NCBI GenBank assembly: GCA_009838635.1
Contig: VXRE01000061.1
Span: forward strand, 1 to 36,117
Direction of reading: 5' to 3'
DNA: 36,117 nt
Source of the DNA: Acidimicrobiia bacterium
GTDB taxonomy: Bacteria; Actinomycetota; Acidimicrobiia; Spongiisociales; Spongiisociaceae
The position numbers and the translations under genes were made by a program. How positions within the stretch are numbered: the first letter of the stretch is position 1; every line of letters begins with the position of its first letter. The notes below the pieces were generated by a model. That model did no database searches, was not told where the DNA came from, and worked only from the letters and a program-made list of their open reading frames with translations. Positions 22,791 through 29,864 of the stretch are shown here, in pieces.

Positions 22791-25241
22791 GTGTCTGAAC
22801 AAGTCGTTCGCGGCCATATTGGTGACAAAGAGGTCGTGATTTCCACCGGCAAGCTCGCCGGTCAAGCAAACGGGGCGGTTCGCGTCTCCATGGGGGAGAC
22901 GGACGTGCTGGTAGCCGCCACTGCCAGCGACAAGCCGAGGGAAGGGGTGAGTTTCTTCCCCCTCACCATCGATGTCGAGGAGCGGATGTACGCGGTGGGC
23001 AAGATCCCCGGGTCCTTCTTCCGCAGGGAGGGTCGGGCCACCGAGAAGGCCACGTTGAGCGCCCGGCTCATCGACCGGCCGCTGCGCCCGTCGTTCCGTG
23101 ACGGGTACCGCAATGACACCCATGTGGTGGCCACCGTCCTCCAGGTTGACGGTGAGACCGCCTACGACGTGCTGGCTCTTAACGGCGCGTCGGCGGCCCT
23201 GACCATCAGCGACCTCCCCTTCGAGGGCCCGCTGGGCGGGGTCCGGATAGGTCTGGGGGAGGACGGCTGGGTGCCGTTCCCCACGTTCAGCGAACTGGAG
23301 GAGTGCGTGTTCGACCTGGTAGTGGTCGGCAAGCGCAACGATTCGGGATCGGTGGACATCGTGATGGTCGAGGCCGGCGCCACCGATGGCGCCCTGGCCC
23401 TGATCGACGAGGGCCGTCCCCCGCCGGACGAGGAGGCGGTTGGCGCCGGCCTCGAGGAGGCCAAGTCCTACATCGGGCAGCTGCTCGATCTCCAGGACGA
23501 GCTGCAAGGACTTGCCGGCAAGGAAGTCGGGGAGTGGCCGTCGGTCATCGAGTACGCCGACGAGGTGTACGAGCGGGTGTCGGAACTTGCCGCCGGAGGG
23601 ATCGCCGAGGTGGTCAGGATCGCGGACAAGGCCGAGCGTGAGTCCGCAGGGGCGGAACTGGCCGAGCGGGTGGTCTCCGAGTACGGCGTGGACGAGGATG
23701 ACACCGACACCGCCCGGCAGGTCCGTGCCGCGTTGCGTGCCGCCACCAAGAAGGTGATGCGCCGGCGGATCATCGAAGAGGGCGTCCGCATGGACGGCCG
23801 GGGCGCAACCGACATCCGGTCGCTGTCCGCCGAGGTCAGCGTGTTGAGCCGGGCCCACGGGTCCGCCCTGTTCACCCGCGGGGAGACGCAGGTGCTGAAC
23901 GTCCTCACGCTGGGCATGCCGCGCATGGAGCAGATGCTCGACACGATCAGCAACGAGGAAGCCAAGCGGTACATGCATCACTACAACTTCCCGCCCTACT
24001 GCACCGGCGAAGCCGGGTTCATGAGGGGACCCAAGCGCCGGGAGATCGGGCACGGCGCCCTGGGGGAGAAGGCCCTCCGGCCCGTGCTCCCCGCTGATGA
24101 CGGGTTCCAGTACACGCTCCGCCTGGTGTCGGAGGTTCTCTCATCCAACGGCTCCTCCTCCATGGCGTCGGTCTGCGCCTCGTCGCTCTCGCTCATGGAT
24201 GCGGGCGTCAAGATCGCCGGTCCGGTGGCCGGGATCGCCATGGGCTTGATCGCCGACGGCGAGAACTACGTGACCCTCACCGACATCCTCGGAGCGGAGG
24301 ACGCCCTCGGCGACATGGACTTCAAGGTGGCGGGAACCGCGGACGTCATCACCGCCCTCCAGCTGGACATGAAGATCGACGGTCTGCCGGCGGAGGTGCT
24401 GGCCGGAGCGCTCATCCAGGCCAGGCAGGCCAGGCTCGAGATACTGGACGTGATGGAACAGGCGATAGACGGACCCCGCGAGGAGATGAAGGAGCACGCA
24501 CCCCGGCTGGAGACAGTCCAGATCCCGGTGGACAAGATCGGTGACATCATCGGCCCCAAGGGGAAGATCATCCGTGAGCTGGAGGCGGAGACCGGCGCCT
24601 CGATCGAGGTTCAGGATGACGGCACGGTCCTGGTGTCCTCCAGTGACGGCACGTCCCTCGCTGACGCCTTGAACCGGGTCAACGAGATCGCCTTCCCACC
24701 CACGCCCGAGGTCGACAAGCATTACGACGGCAAGGTGGTGAGCATCACCGACTTCGGGGCATTCGTGAACATCCTTCCGGGTAAGGACGGCCTCCTCCAT
24801 ATCTCCAAGTTCGACAGCACCCGCCACGTGCGCCGGGTGGGCGACTACCTATCCGAGGGCGATCCTCTCACGGTGGTGGTCGACTCCATCGACCGCAACG
24901 GCAAGGTCTCGCTCAAGGTGACGGCCGATCTGGAGCCGAAGCCCGGCGCCAAGGTCGGGGCACCGGGCCAGCCGCGCGATCGCGGTGACCGAGGACCCGG
25001 ACGGGGCGGCGGCGGAAGGGGCCCCAATCGGGGTCGTGGACCTCGCCAGGGTCGAGGTGGCGGCCGCCCGTCAGGCCGCGGCGGCAACCGGGGTCGTGGT
25101 CAGGGTGGTCGCGGTCAGGGTGGTCGTGGTCAGGGTGGTCGCAGCCAGGGCGGCGGCGGCAACCGCCGGGGATCAGGCTCGGCAGGCAACGGGGGGCGGA
25201 GGTTCGCCTCCTTCGAGGACGCCTTCACCGACGGTATCTAG
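22791..25241 (+). CDS. pnp: polyribonucleotide nucleotidyltransferase (PNPase) with RG-rich tail
   Basis: Phosphorolytic 3'-to-5' exoribonuclease of the degradosome. It starts at GTG 22791, 5 bases after AGGAG, and has 816 residues. The first RNase PH domain spans about 10-145 (SFFPLTIDVEERMYAVGKIP), followed by a helical linker. The second, catalytic RNase PH domain spans about 325-545, with SRAHGSALFTRGETQVLNVL and the acidic GDMDFKVAGT. A KH domain has GPKG at 588-591, and an S1 domain runs about 644-710. The last 95 residues are an Arg/Gly/Gln-rich disordered tail ending FASFEDAFTDGI. The tail includes tandem GRGQG repeats and may add RNA binding. Confidence 0.96.
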   Translation: MSEQVVRGHIGDKEVVISTGKLAGQANGAVRVSMGETDVLVAATASDKPREGVSFFPLTIDVEERMYAVGKIPGSFFRREGRATEKATLSARLIDRPLRPSFRDGYRNDTHVVATVLQVDGETAYDVLALNGASAALTISDLPFEGPLGGVRIGLGEDGWVPFPTFSELEECVFDLVVVGKRNDSGSVDIVMVEAGATDGALALIDEGRPPPDEEAVGAGLEEAKSYIGQLLDLQDELQGLAGKEVGEWPSVIEYADEVYERVSELAAGGIAEVVRIADKAERESAGAELAERVVSEYGVDEDDTDTARQVRAALRAATKKVMRRRIIEEGVRMDGRGATDIRSLSAEVSVLSRAHGSALFTRGETQVLNVLTLGMPRMEQMLDTISNEEAKRYMHHYNFPPYCTGEAGFMRGPKRREIGHGALGEKALRPVLPADDGFQYTLRLVSEVLSSNGSSSMASVCASSLSLMDAGVKIAGPVAGIAMGLIADGENYVTLTDILGAEDALGDMDFKVAGTADVITALQLDMKIDGLPAEVLAGALIQARQARLEILDVMEQAIDGPREEMKEHAPRLETVQIPVDKIGDIIGPKGKIIRELEAETGASIEVQDDGTVLVSSSDGTSLADALNRVNEIAFPPTPEVDKHYDGKVVSITDFGAFVNILPGKDGLLHISKFDSTRHVRRVGDYLSEGDPLTVVVDSIDRNGKVSLKVTADLEPKPGAKVGAPGQPRDRGDRGPGRGGGGRGPNRGRGPRQGRGGGRPSGRGGNRGRGQGGRGQGGRGQGGRSQGGGGNRRGSGSAGNGGRRFASFEDAFTDGI
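25092..25151 (+). repeat. 15-bp tandem repeat encoding GRGQG units in the pnp tail
   Basis: Four consecutive 15-bp units of the type GGTCGTGGTCAGGGT lie at 25092, 25107, 25122 and 25137; the last is diverged. They encode Gly-Arg-Gly-Gln-Gly units within the RG-rich C-terminus. Because the unit is a multiple of three, copy number could change by slippage without breaking the frame. Confidence 0.8.
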
Positions 25242-25263
25242 CCTTCGAAGGACAGCGCCCTGA

Positions 25264-25282
25264 CCCACGTCATTGAGGTGGG
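25264..25282 (+). terminator. weak hairpin after pnp
   Basis: CCCAC (25264-25268) and GTGGG (25278-25282) can pair 22 bases after the pnp stop, with a palindromic CCTTCGAAGG just before it at 25243-25252. There is no T-run. This is the only terminator-like feature between pnp and the glycosylase gene. Confidence 0.3.
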
Positions 25283-25327
25283 CCGGGGCACTGTTGATCA
25301 ACCACCGGCCACTGTAGGCTCGGCAGC

Positions 25328-26206
25328 ATGCCGGAACTACCCGATGTGGTCGTCTATCTGGAGGCCCTCGAACGGTTCGTAGGGGGGCGAGTCCTGGAAC
25401 GGGCCAGGGTGGTGTCGATCTCACTCCTCCGCACCTTCGATCCGCCGCTCTCCGAAGTGGAGGGCAGGCGGGTGGTCGGGTTCCGCCGCATGGGGAAGCG
25501 CCTGGTCCTAGAGCTGGAGGAGGACCTCTTCATGGTGTTCCACCTGATGATTACGGGCCGGTTCAGATGGAGGAGTCGCGGCGCAGCCGTACCCAGGAAG
25601 GTCGGTCACGCCGCGTTCGACTTCTCGAACGGAACGCTGGTGCTCACCGAGCAGGGTTCCAAGAAGCGGGCCTCCTTGCATGTGCATCGGGGCGCGGAGG
25701 GACTTGCCGAGCACGACCGCGGCGGCCTCGAGCCACTCGAAGCAGGACCGGCCGCCTTCTCCGAAGCGCTCAGACGGGAGAACCGGACGCTCAAGCGGGC
25801 CCTGACCGATCCCCGCATCCTCTCGGGCATCGGCAACGCGTACTCGGACGAGATACTCCACCGGGCCGGACTCTCGCCGGTGGTCCTGACCAGCCGGCTC
25901 GACGATCCCACTCTGGAGCGGCTCCGGGAGGCGACCGTCAGCACGCTGACAGAATGGGTGGACCGGATGCGGGGCGAGGTCGGTAACGGGTTCCCCGATC
26001 GGGTCACGGCCTTCCGGCCCGAAATGGCCGTCCACGGCAAGTACCGGCAACCCTGTCCCGTGTGCGGGAGTCCGGTGCGGCGGATCGTGTACGCATCAAA
26101 CGAGACCAACTACTGCGCCGGATGCCAGACGGGGGGCAGGATCCTGGCCGACCGGGCACTCTCCCGGCTGCTGAAGGACCAGTGGCCCGCCGCGATCCCG
26201 GACTGA
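25328..26206 (+). CDS. Fpg/Nei-family DNA glycosylase
   Basis: Base-excision repair glycosylase/lyase for oxidised bases. The mature N-terminus PELPD (Pro2 nucleophile, Glu3) and Lys57 in GKRLVLEL are in place, as are the helix-two-turn-helix region with LSGIGNAYSDEILHRAGLSP (about 165-184) and a C-terminal zinc finger with Cys243, Cys246, Cys263 and Cys266. Two things differ from classical MutM: PELPD-VVVY replaces PELPEVE, and the zinc-finger Arg before the second Cys pair (R-x-T) is Asn258 (SNETNYC). It therefore belongs to a divergent Fpg/Nei subgroup whose lesion preference is not predicted. 292 residues; it faces the minus-strand oxidoreductase gene. Confidence 0.88.
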   Translation: MPELPDVVVYLEALERFVGGRVLERARVVSISLLRTFDPPLSEVEGRRVVGFRRMGKRLVLELEEDLFMVFHLMITGRFRWRSRGAAVPRKVGHAAFDFSNGTLVLTEQGSKKRASLHVHRGAEGLAEHDRGGLEPLEAGPAAFSEALRRENRTLKRALTDPRILSGIGNAYSDEILHRAGLSPVVLTSRLDDPTLERLREATVSTLTEWVDRMRGEVGNGFPDRVTAFRPEMAVHGKYRQPCPVCGSPVRRIVYASNETNYCAGCQTGGRILADRALSRLLKDQWPAAIPD

Positions 26207-26231
26207 CCTGGACCGGGAGCCTTCCTGGGGC

Positions 26232-27224
26232 TCAGCCCGCGGCGGCCTCACGGAGTGCGGGGAGTACCTCCCGGCCCAGAAGGTCGATGAGACCCTCCTG
26301 GTCTACCGAGGCCATCTGGATGGTGACGATGTCGGCGTCGATCGAGCCCACCAGCGGCAGGTACAGGTTGACGATGTCCTCGGCGCCGGTCGCCCTTGCG
26401 TAACGCCCGAGTATCTCCTCTCGCGGAAGATCGTCGGCCCGTTTCCGCAGCGTCATCGGATCCACGGCCTGGAGACGTCCCGGCGCCCGGAGCCCGCGCC
26501 ACGAGTAGAGCGCTTCCCAAGCCTCGTCGTCGCTGTCGGCCATGATCGACCAGCGTGAGGTGAGCAGCGTCGGGCGGGGCCGTCCTGCCTCGGCCGCCGC
26601 TTCCCGGGCCGGGCCGATGACCCGCTCCAGCGCGGCCGCGGGATCCTTAACCGAGACGATGATGCCGTCCGCCTTGCGACCCGCCAGACCGGCCGTCTTG
26701 GGGCCGCCGGCCGCCACGAGGATCGGTACCCGGGATACCGGCGGGGAGTACAGCCTGGCCCGGTCGGTCGTGTAGTAGTCGCCGTTGTAGGAGAGTTTCT
26801 CCCCCTGCAGCAGGCGGCTCATGATCTCGAGCGCCTCCGACATCCGGGCGGCGCGCTCCGCGTACTTGGGAAAGTGGTAGCCGAGCGGGCCCTCGTTGAT
26901 GTTCTCGCCGGTTCCCACCCCGAGGTTGAACCTCCCGCCGCTCAACCGATCGAGGGTGGCGGCAGCCTGGGCGACGATGGCGGGATGGTACCTCCACAGG
27001 GGGGTGGTAACCCCGGTGGCTAGCTCGATGCGCTCTGTGGCTTCCGCCATGGCGCCCAGCGTGGAGAAGGCGAATCCGGACGCCGACACATCATCGACCC
27101 AAGGATGGAAGTGTTCCGAGACCACCACCATGTCGAATCCGGCTCGCTCGGCGAGGACCGCGTGGCGGACCAACTCCTCGGGGTGCCATTGCTCATGGCC
27201 GCAGAAATAGGCGAAGCGCTTCAT
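26232..27224 (-). CDS. F420-dependent LLM-class oxidoreductase, FGD-like
   Basis: A 330-residue luciferase-like monooxygenase-fold protein resembling F420-dependent glucose-6-phosphate dehydrogenase and its paralogues. It has FDMVVVSEHFHPW near residue 30, ELATGVTTPLWRYHPAIVAQ, LDRLSGGRFNLGVGTGENIN and PILVAAGGPKTAGLAGRKAD, which match the FGD layout (HFxPW, TGExxNE, AAGGP). The phosphate-binding residues of true FGD cannot be confirmed, so the substrate is open. ATG 27224-27222 follows GGAG by 8 bases. It is the last gene of a minus-strand group with a small membrane peptide and the SCO1664/DUF3090/phosphomutase trio. Confidence 0.85.
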   Translation of the reverse strand: MKRFAYFCGHEQWHPEELVRHAVLAERAGFDMVVVSEHFHPWVDDVSASGFAFSTLGAMAEATERIELATGVTTPLWRYHPAIVAQAAATLDRLSGGRFNLGVGTGENINEGPLGYHFPKYAERAARMSEALEIMSRLLQGEKLSYNGDYYTTDRARLYSPPVSRVPILVAAGGPKTAGLAGRKADGIIVSVKDPAAALERVIGPAREAAAEAGRPRPTLLTSRWSIMADSDDEAWEALYSWRGLRAPGRLQAVDPMTLRKRADDLPREEILGRYARATGAEDIVNLYLPLVGSIDADIVTIQMASVDQEGLIDLLGREVLPALREAAAG

Positions 27225-27256
27225 CGGATCATCTCCGTACGGTGTCTAAGAGTCGT

Positions 27257-27400
27257 TCAGGCCGGATTGGGCCACAGATAGAACGCCACCATGATCCCTA
27301 GGAATATGACGGTGGCCAGAAAGGAGCCCCACCGGCTCCGGCCGTTGTCTGCAGGCGACGCCATTGCCGGGACAGGATAGACAGAACCGGAAGTCGCCAT
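27257..27400 (-). CDS. 47-residue single-pass membrane peptide
   Basis: A short reading frame from ATG 27400-27398 to TGA at 27259-27257, preceded by an excellent ribosome site (GGAGG, 5 bases away). The product has a polar N-terminus (MATSGSVYPVPAMASPADNG), an RSRW stretch, one hydrophobic helix FLATVIFLGIMVAFYLW and ends PNPA. It fits exactly between the oxidoreductase and the SCO1664 gene on the same strand. I recognise no family; small membrane subunits of respiratory complexes look like this, but that is a guess. Confidence 0.6.
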   Translation of the reverse strand: MATSGSVYPVPAMASPADNGRSRWGSFLATVIFLGIMVAFYLWPNPA

Positions 27401-27412
27401 CAATCCTCCGGC

Positions 27413-28105
27413 TCACCAGAGAGGCCATGGGAGGGGATGCCGGTCGGTAGGCGGATAGGGGTGGGTCGGATCGCCGAGCAGCGCCTCCACCCGGGCGGCC
27501 AGCGCGTCGGCTTCCTCACTGCCGAGGAGCTCCTCCGTGCGGGCATGGAGCCGATTGCCGATAGCCTGATCGAGCCTCCTGACGCAATCCACCATCGCGT
27601 GGGGCAGGGCCTGGCCGGAGAATCCCCACATCACCGTGCGGAGTTTGGGCTCGGCGTGGAGCGTCAGGCCGTGATCGATGCACCAGATCCGCCCCGAGCG
27701 GTCTGCGATCACGTGCCCGGCCTTGCGGTCGGCGTTGTTGATCACCAGGTCCAGGGTGATGATCGGCCAGAGGATCGGGTCGGCCTCGTTGATCAGGGGC
27801 GCCGGATCGAAGTCCTCGTCCACCTCCACGAACGTCTGGGCCGAGCCCGGTCCGAACGGCCCGCTGATCGGCACCGTTTCGGGAACGCAGTCCAGCCCGG
27901 CCGCGCTGGCGAGCTCGAAGGTCAGTACCTCGCGGGCCGGGAGGGTCAGGCAGTCGAAGTCGTAGAGCGGGCGCTGTCCCTGTTCGGGCTTGTAGACCAC
28001 CATCCTGCCCGTACCGGTCACCGCCAGCAAGGTTGCGTTGGAGGCGTTCTGGAACCGGCCGATGATCTCGGCGATGTCCCAGGCGTCGCCGGTCGGGCCG
28101 GTCAC
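27413..28105 (-). CDS. SCO1664-family protein (PI3/4-kinase-like fold)
   Basis: A 230-residue actinobacterial protein of the SCO1664 family, distantly related to phosphatidylinositol 3/4-kinase-like folds. Kinase-like traces are MVVYKPEQGQRPLYDF (Lys in a phosphate-binding strand), LDLVINNADRKAGHVI (catalytic-loop-like N-x-D-R-K) and RIWCIDHGLTLH (D-H-G in place of DFG). The function is unknown. GTG 28105-28103 overlaps the stop of the DUF3090 gene (GTGA), so the pair is translated together. The trio with DUF3090 and the phosphomutase is conserved across actinobacteria. Confidence 0.85.
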   Translation of the reverse strand: MTGPTGDAWDIAEIIGRFQNASNATLLAVTGTGRMVVYKPEQGQRPLYDFDCLTLPAREVLTFELASAAGLDCVPETVPISGPFGPGSAQTFVEVDEDFDPAPLINEADPILWPIITLDLVINNADRKAGHVIADRSGRIWCIDHGLTLHAEPKLRTVMWGFSGQALPHAMVDCVRRLDQAIGNRLHARTEELLGSEEADALAARVEALLGDPTHPYPPTDRHPLPWPLW

Positions 28106-28614
28106 CCGGGCAGTCGGTGGCCGTTACCCGATGGGCAGTTGTGCCCCTCGGGGTCCTCGGGTAACAGGCACTCCGGGCATTGAGCCCGTCCGGAGTGGAC
28201 CGCTCGCAGCGCCATCACCGCGCCCGCCCTGAGTTGCTGCGGTGTGATCGCAAAGGTGGCCTTCTCATCGTCCGCCTGACCCTCCAGCAGCAGGGTCATC
28301 TCCTCGTCCCCCTCGATACGCATGGCGATCGACATCACCCGGAACAGCACGTCGGTTTCGAGGGTCGGCTCGGGCAGGTCGGCGCCCTGTGCCACCAGGT
28401 CATCCACCGGCACGTCGTCATCCCATCCCATGTTCGAGATCAGATCCAGGCCCTGCTCGCCGAGCACCGCCGCCTGGGTCTTCTCGAACAGGAACCAGGC
28501 TCTCTCGTGCTGCGTCTGGACGAACAGGTAGAAGGCCCTCTGTCCCGGCGGGCCGATCGCCCCGACAAGGAAGAGGTCCACCGGTCCGAACTGCCGGGAG
28601 GATGGGCTGTTCAC
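28102..28614 (-). CDS. DUF3090 family protein
   Basis: A 170-residue protein of the DUF3090 family, found only beside SCO1664-type genes in actinobacteria. It begins SPSSRQFGPVDLFLVGAIG and has RAFYLFVQ and WFLFEKTQAAVLGEQG. Near the C-terminus are CPECLLPEDPEGH and NCPSGNG, a zinc-ribbon-like cysteine cluster. No function is known. The GTG start overlaps the phosphomutase stop, and its own stop overlaps the SCO1664 start. Confidence 0.88.
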   Translation of the reverse strand: MNSPSSRQFGPVDLFLVGAIGPPGQRAFYLFVQTQHERAWFLFEKTQAAVLGEQGLDLISNMGWDDDVPVDDLVAQGADLPEPTLETDVLFRVMSIAMRIEGDEEMTLLLEGQADDEKATFAITPQQLRAGAVMALRAVHSGRAQCPECLLPEDPEGHNCPSGNGHRLPG

Positions 28615-29213
28615 ACGACCACCCCGGTTGCGTTGATGGAGACCACGGCCGGAGGCTGGCCTGCGTCGATGCTGAGTTCGGAGATCGAGGCGGTCGAGAT
28701 CCTCAGCCGCTGGAACAGGTCGAGGGCCTGGCCGAGGTAGTGGGCGATCACCAGCTTGATGATGTCGGCGTGGCTTACAGCCACCACCGTCTTCCCTTCG
28801 TGCAGCCCGGCGATCCGCTCCACGCTTTCGACCGACCGGTGCTGGGCCTCCGCGAAGGACTCACCATCAGGGAACCGGAACCGGGAAGGCGTCATCTGGA
28901 CCGATTGCCAGGCCTCCAGGCGCCGCAGCGAGTCGAGGGTCTGCCCGGTCCAGCTGCCGAAGTCCATCTCTGTCAGGCCGGGTTCGACGACGGGGTCCAT
29001 CTCGTGCGGCCGGGCGACCAGGACCGCTGTTTCCATGGTTCGTTCGATGGGTGAACTGTAAACCGCCTCGATGTCCAGCCCGGCCAACGCCTCGGCGGCG
29101 GCTCGGGCGGCCTCGCGACCCTTGCGATCCAGGGTGACGCCCGGGGCCCGCCCGGTCAGGCGGTCGCCGGTTTCCGGCGTGGGGGCGTGGCGCACCAGGA
29201 GTATGCGGGTCAT
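28611..29213 (-). CDS. histidine phosphatase-superfamily protein (MSMEG_4193 type)
   Basis: A 200-residue phosphoglycerate-mutase-like phosphatase. The catalytic pocket shows Arg8-His9 in LLVRHAPT, Arg58 in YSSPIERTMETA and the second His148 in VAVSHADIIK. Conserved linkage to DUF3090 and SCO1664 marks it as the MSMEG_4193 type; its substrate is unknown. The start is ATG 29213-29211, with no Shine-Dalgarno sequence and a -10-like TAGATT only 11 bases upstream, which suggests a leaderless or nearly leaderless mRNA. It is the first gene of the minus-strand cluster. Confidence 0.88.
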   Translation of the reverse strand: MTRILLVRHAPTPETGDRLTGRAPGVTLDRKGREAARAAAEALAGLDIEAVYSSPIERTMETAVLVARPHEMDPVVEPGLTEMDFGSWTGQTLDSLRRLEAWQSVQMTPSRFRFPDGESFAEAQHRSVESVERIAGLHEGKTVVAVSHADIIKLVIAHYLGQALDLFQRLRISTASISELSIDAGQPPAVVSINATGVVV

Positions 29214-29224
29214 GTGCACGACTG

Positions 29225-29230
29225 AATCTA
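29225..29230 (-). promoter_or_regulatory. possible -10 element of the phosphomutase-DUF3090-SCO1664 operon
   Basis: Read on the minus strand, TAGATT ends 11 bases before the ATG at 29213. Transcription would then start at or within a few bases of the GTGCACATG start region, a leaderless arrangement. A TTTACC -35-like element lies 19 bases further upstream, slightly too far. Confidence 0.3.
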
Positions 29231-29456
29231 GATCGCTCCGGCGCGCATCGGTAAACGATTTCTCCGGGTGCGGGTCACGAGTGAGGCTCCGGTCACCGGA
29301 AGCCGGGTGACTGCGCAGTGGAGGCACAAGGCGCGGGAGCGTCGGGCGCGGCACAGCGCCCCAGGCATTCGGGAGTCCTCGGAGCAGGGAGCCATAGGGG
29401 GATTTTCGCATTCTCACCAAGACGGCCTGAATCTGTCACACGTCCCCTATACGTTG
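29231..29456. other. gene-free stretch upstream of the ncRNA candidate
   Basis: I see no gene here on either strand; frames that are open lack codon bias and family similarity. The minus strand near 29250 may hold the upstream promoter part of the phosphomutase operon. On the plus strand, CTATAC at 29447-29452 could be a -10 element for the structured RNA that follows. Confidence 0.4.
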
Positions 29457-29640
29457 CCTGTCGCCAAGCACCCACACCGGCCAAGTGGGACCGATCGGAA
29501 CGGCCGGTCCGAGGGAACACGACAGCTCATGGAGCGAACCGCCGATCGCCCGGCAGCCAGCCGGGCATGGCCGACCACGCTCCCAAACAGGACAGGTGGT
29601 GGCGGGGGAGGGCCCGGTGCGGAGCACCGGTTTTTCGCGA
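29457..29640 (+). ncRNA. candidate structured small RNA ending in an intrinsic terminator
   Basis: A nested set of perfect stems: CCTGTC (29457-29462) with GACAGG (29591-29596); ACCGGCC (29476-29482) with GGCCGGT (29502-29508), or alternatively GGACCG (29488-29493) with CGGTCC (29505-29510); and GGAGCG (29531-29536) with CGCTCC (29578-29583). The last pair encloses GCCCGGC-AGCCA-GCCGGGC (29548-29566). The set ends in a classic terminator at 29614-29635. There is no coding character. The closing stem, side hairpins, length of about 180 bases and own terminator suggest an independent RNA, perhaps 6S-like, but I cannot assign a family. Confidence 0.45.
29614..29635 (+). terminator. intrinsic terminator
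   Basis: CCGGTGC (29614-29620), loop GGA, GCACCGG (29624-29630), followed at once by five T and then CGCGAGTTTT. It points along the plus strand, where no protein gene lies upstream, so it must end a non-coding transcript. Confidence 0.75.
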
Positions 29641-29665
29641 GTTTTCCGGGTTTTTCGCGAGTTTT
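29631..29665. repeat. two 15-bp direct repeats
   Basis: TTTTTCGCGAGTTTT occurs at 29631-29645 and 29651-29665, a 20-bp period. The first copy doubles as the T-run of the terminator. Confidence 0.8.
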
Positions 29666-29698
29666 GACTGGGATTCTCGGTTCTTGATGCACAGGACG

Positions 29699-29787
29699 CC
29701 GTATATGACGCCCTGATCCTGAGGTTCACCGTGGTTCTCGAACCTGAGGTTCACCGCACCGTATGTGACGCCCTGATCCTGAGGTTC
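29699..29787. repeat. 29-bp direct repeats 60 bp apart with palindromic core
   Basis: A 29-bp sequence starting CCGTAT and ending CCTGAGGTTC occurs at 29699-29727 and 29759-29787 with a single mismatch (A/G at the seventh base). A third partial copy, CCTGAGGTTCACCG, lies between them at 29743-29756 and overlaps the palindrome GAACCTGAGGTTC (29740-29752). Two copies are too few and too unevenly arranged for a CRISPR array. From 29788 to 29864 I see nothing further. Confidence 0.75.
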
Positions 29788-29864
29788 CGGGCACGGCTGG
29801 TGATGCCGGGAGCCCAAGTTCTCGGCCAATTGGCGATTGTCGGGCCTGGGAGTACTCCGGTCGC

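Noticed and set aside
29268-29687. Plus-strand open frame of about 139 codons
   Set aside because: No codon bias, no family similarity, and it runs through hairpins and a terminator; a non-coding transcript explains the region better.
29699-29787. CRISPR-like repeats
   Set aside because: Only two full copies plus a fragment, an internal palindrome, and no cas genes; the spacing does not fit an array.
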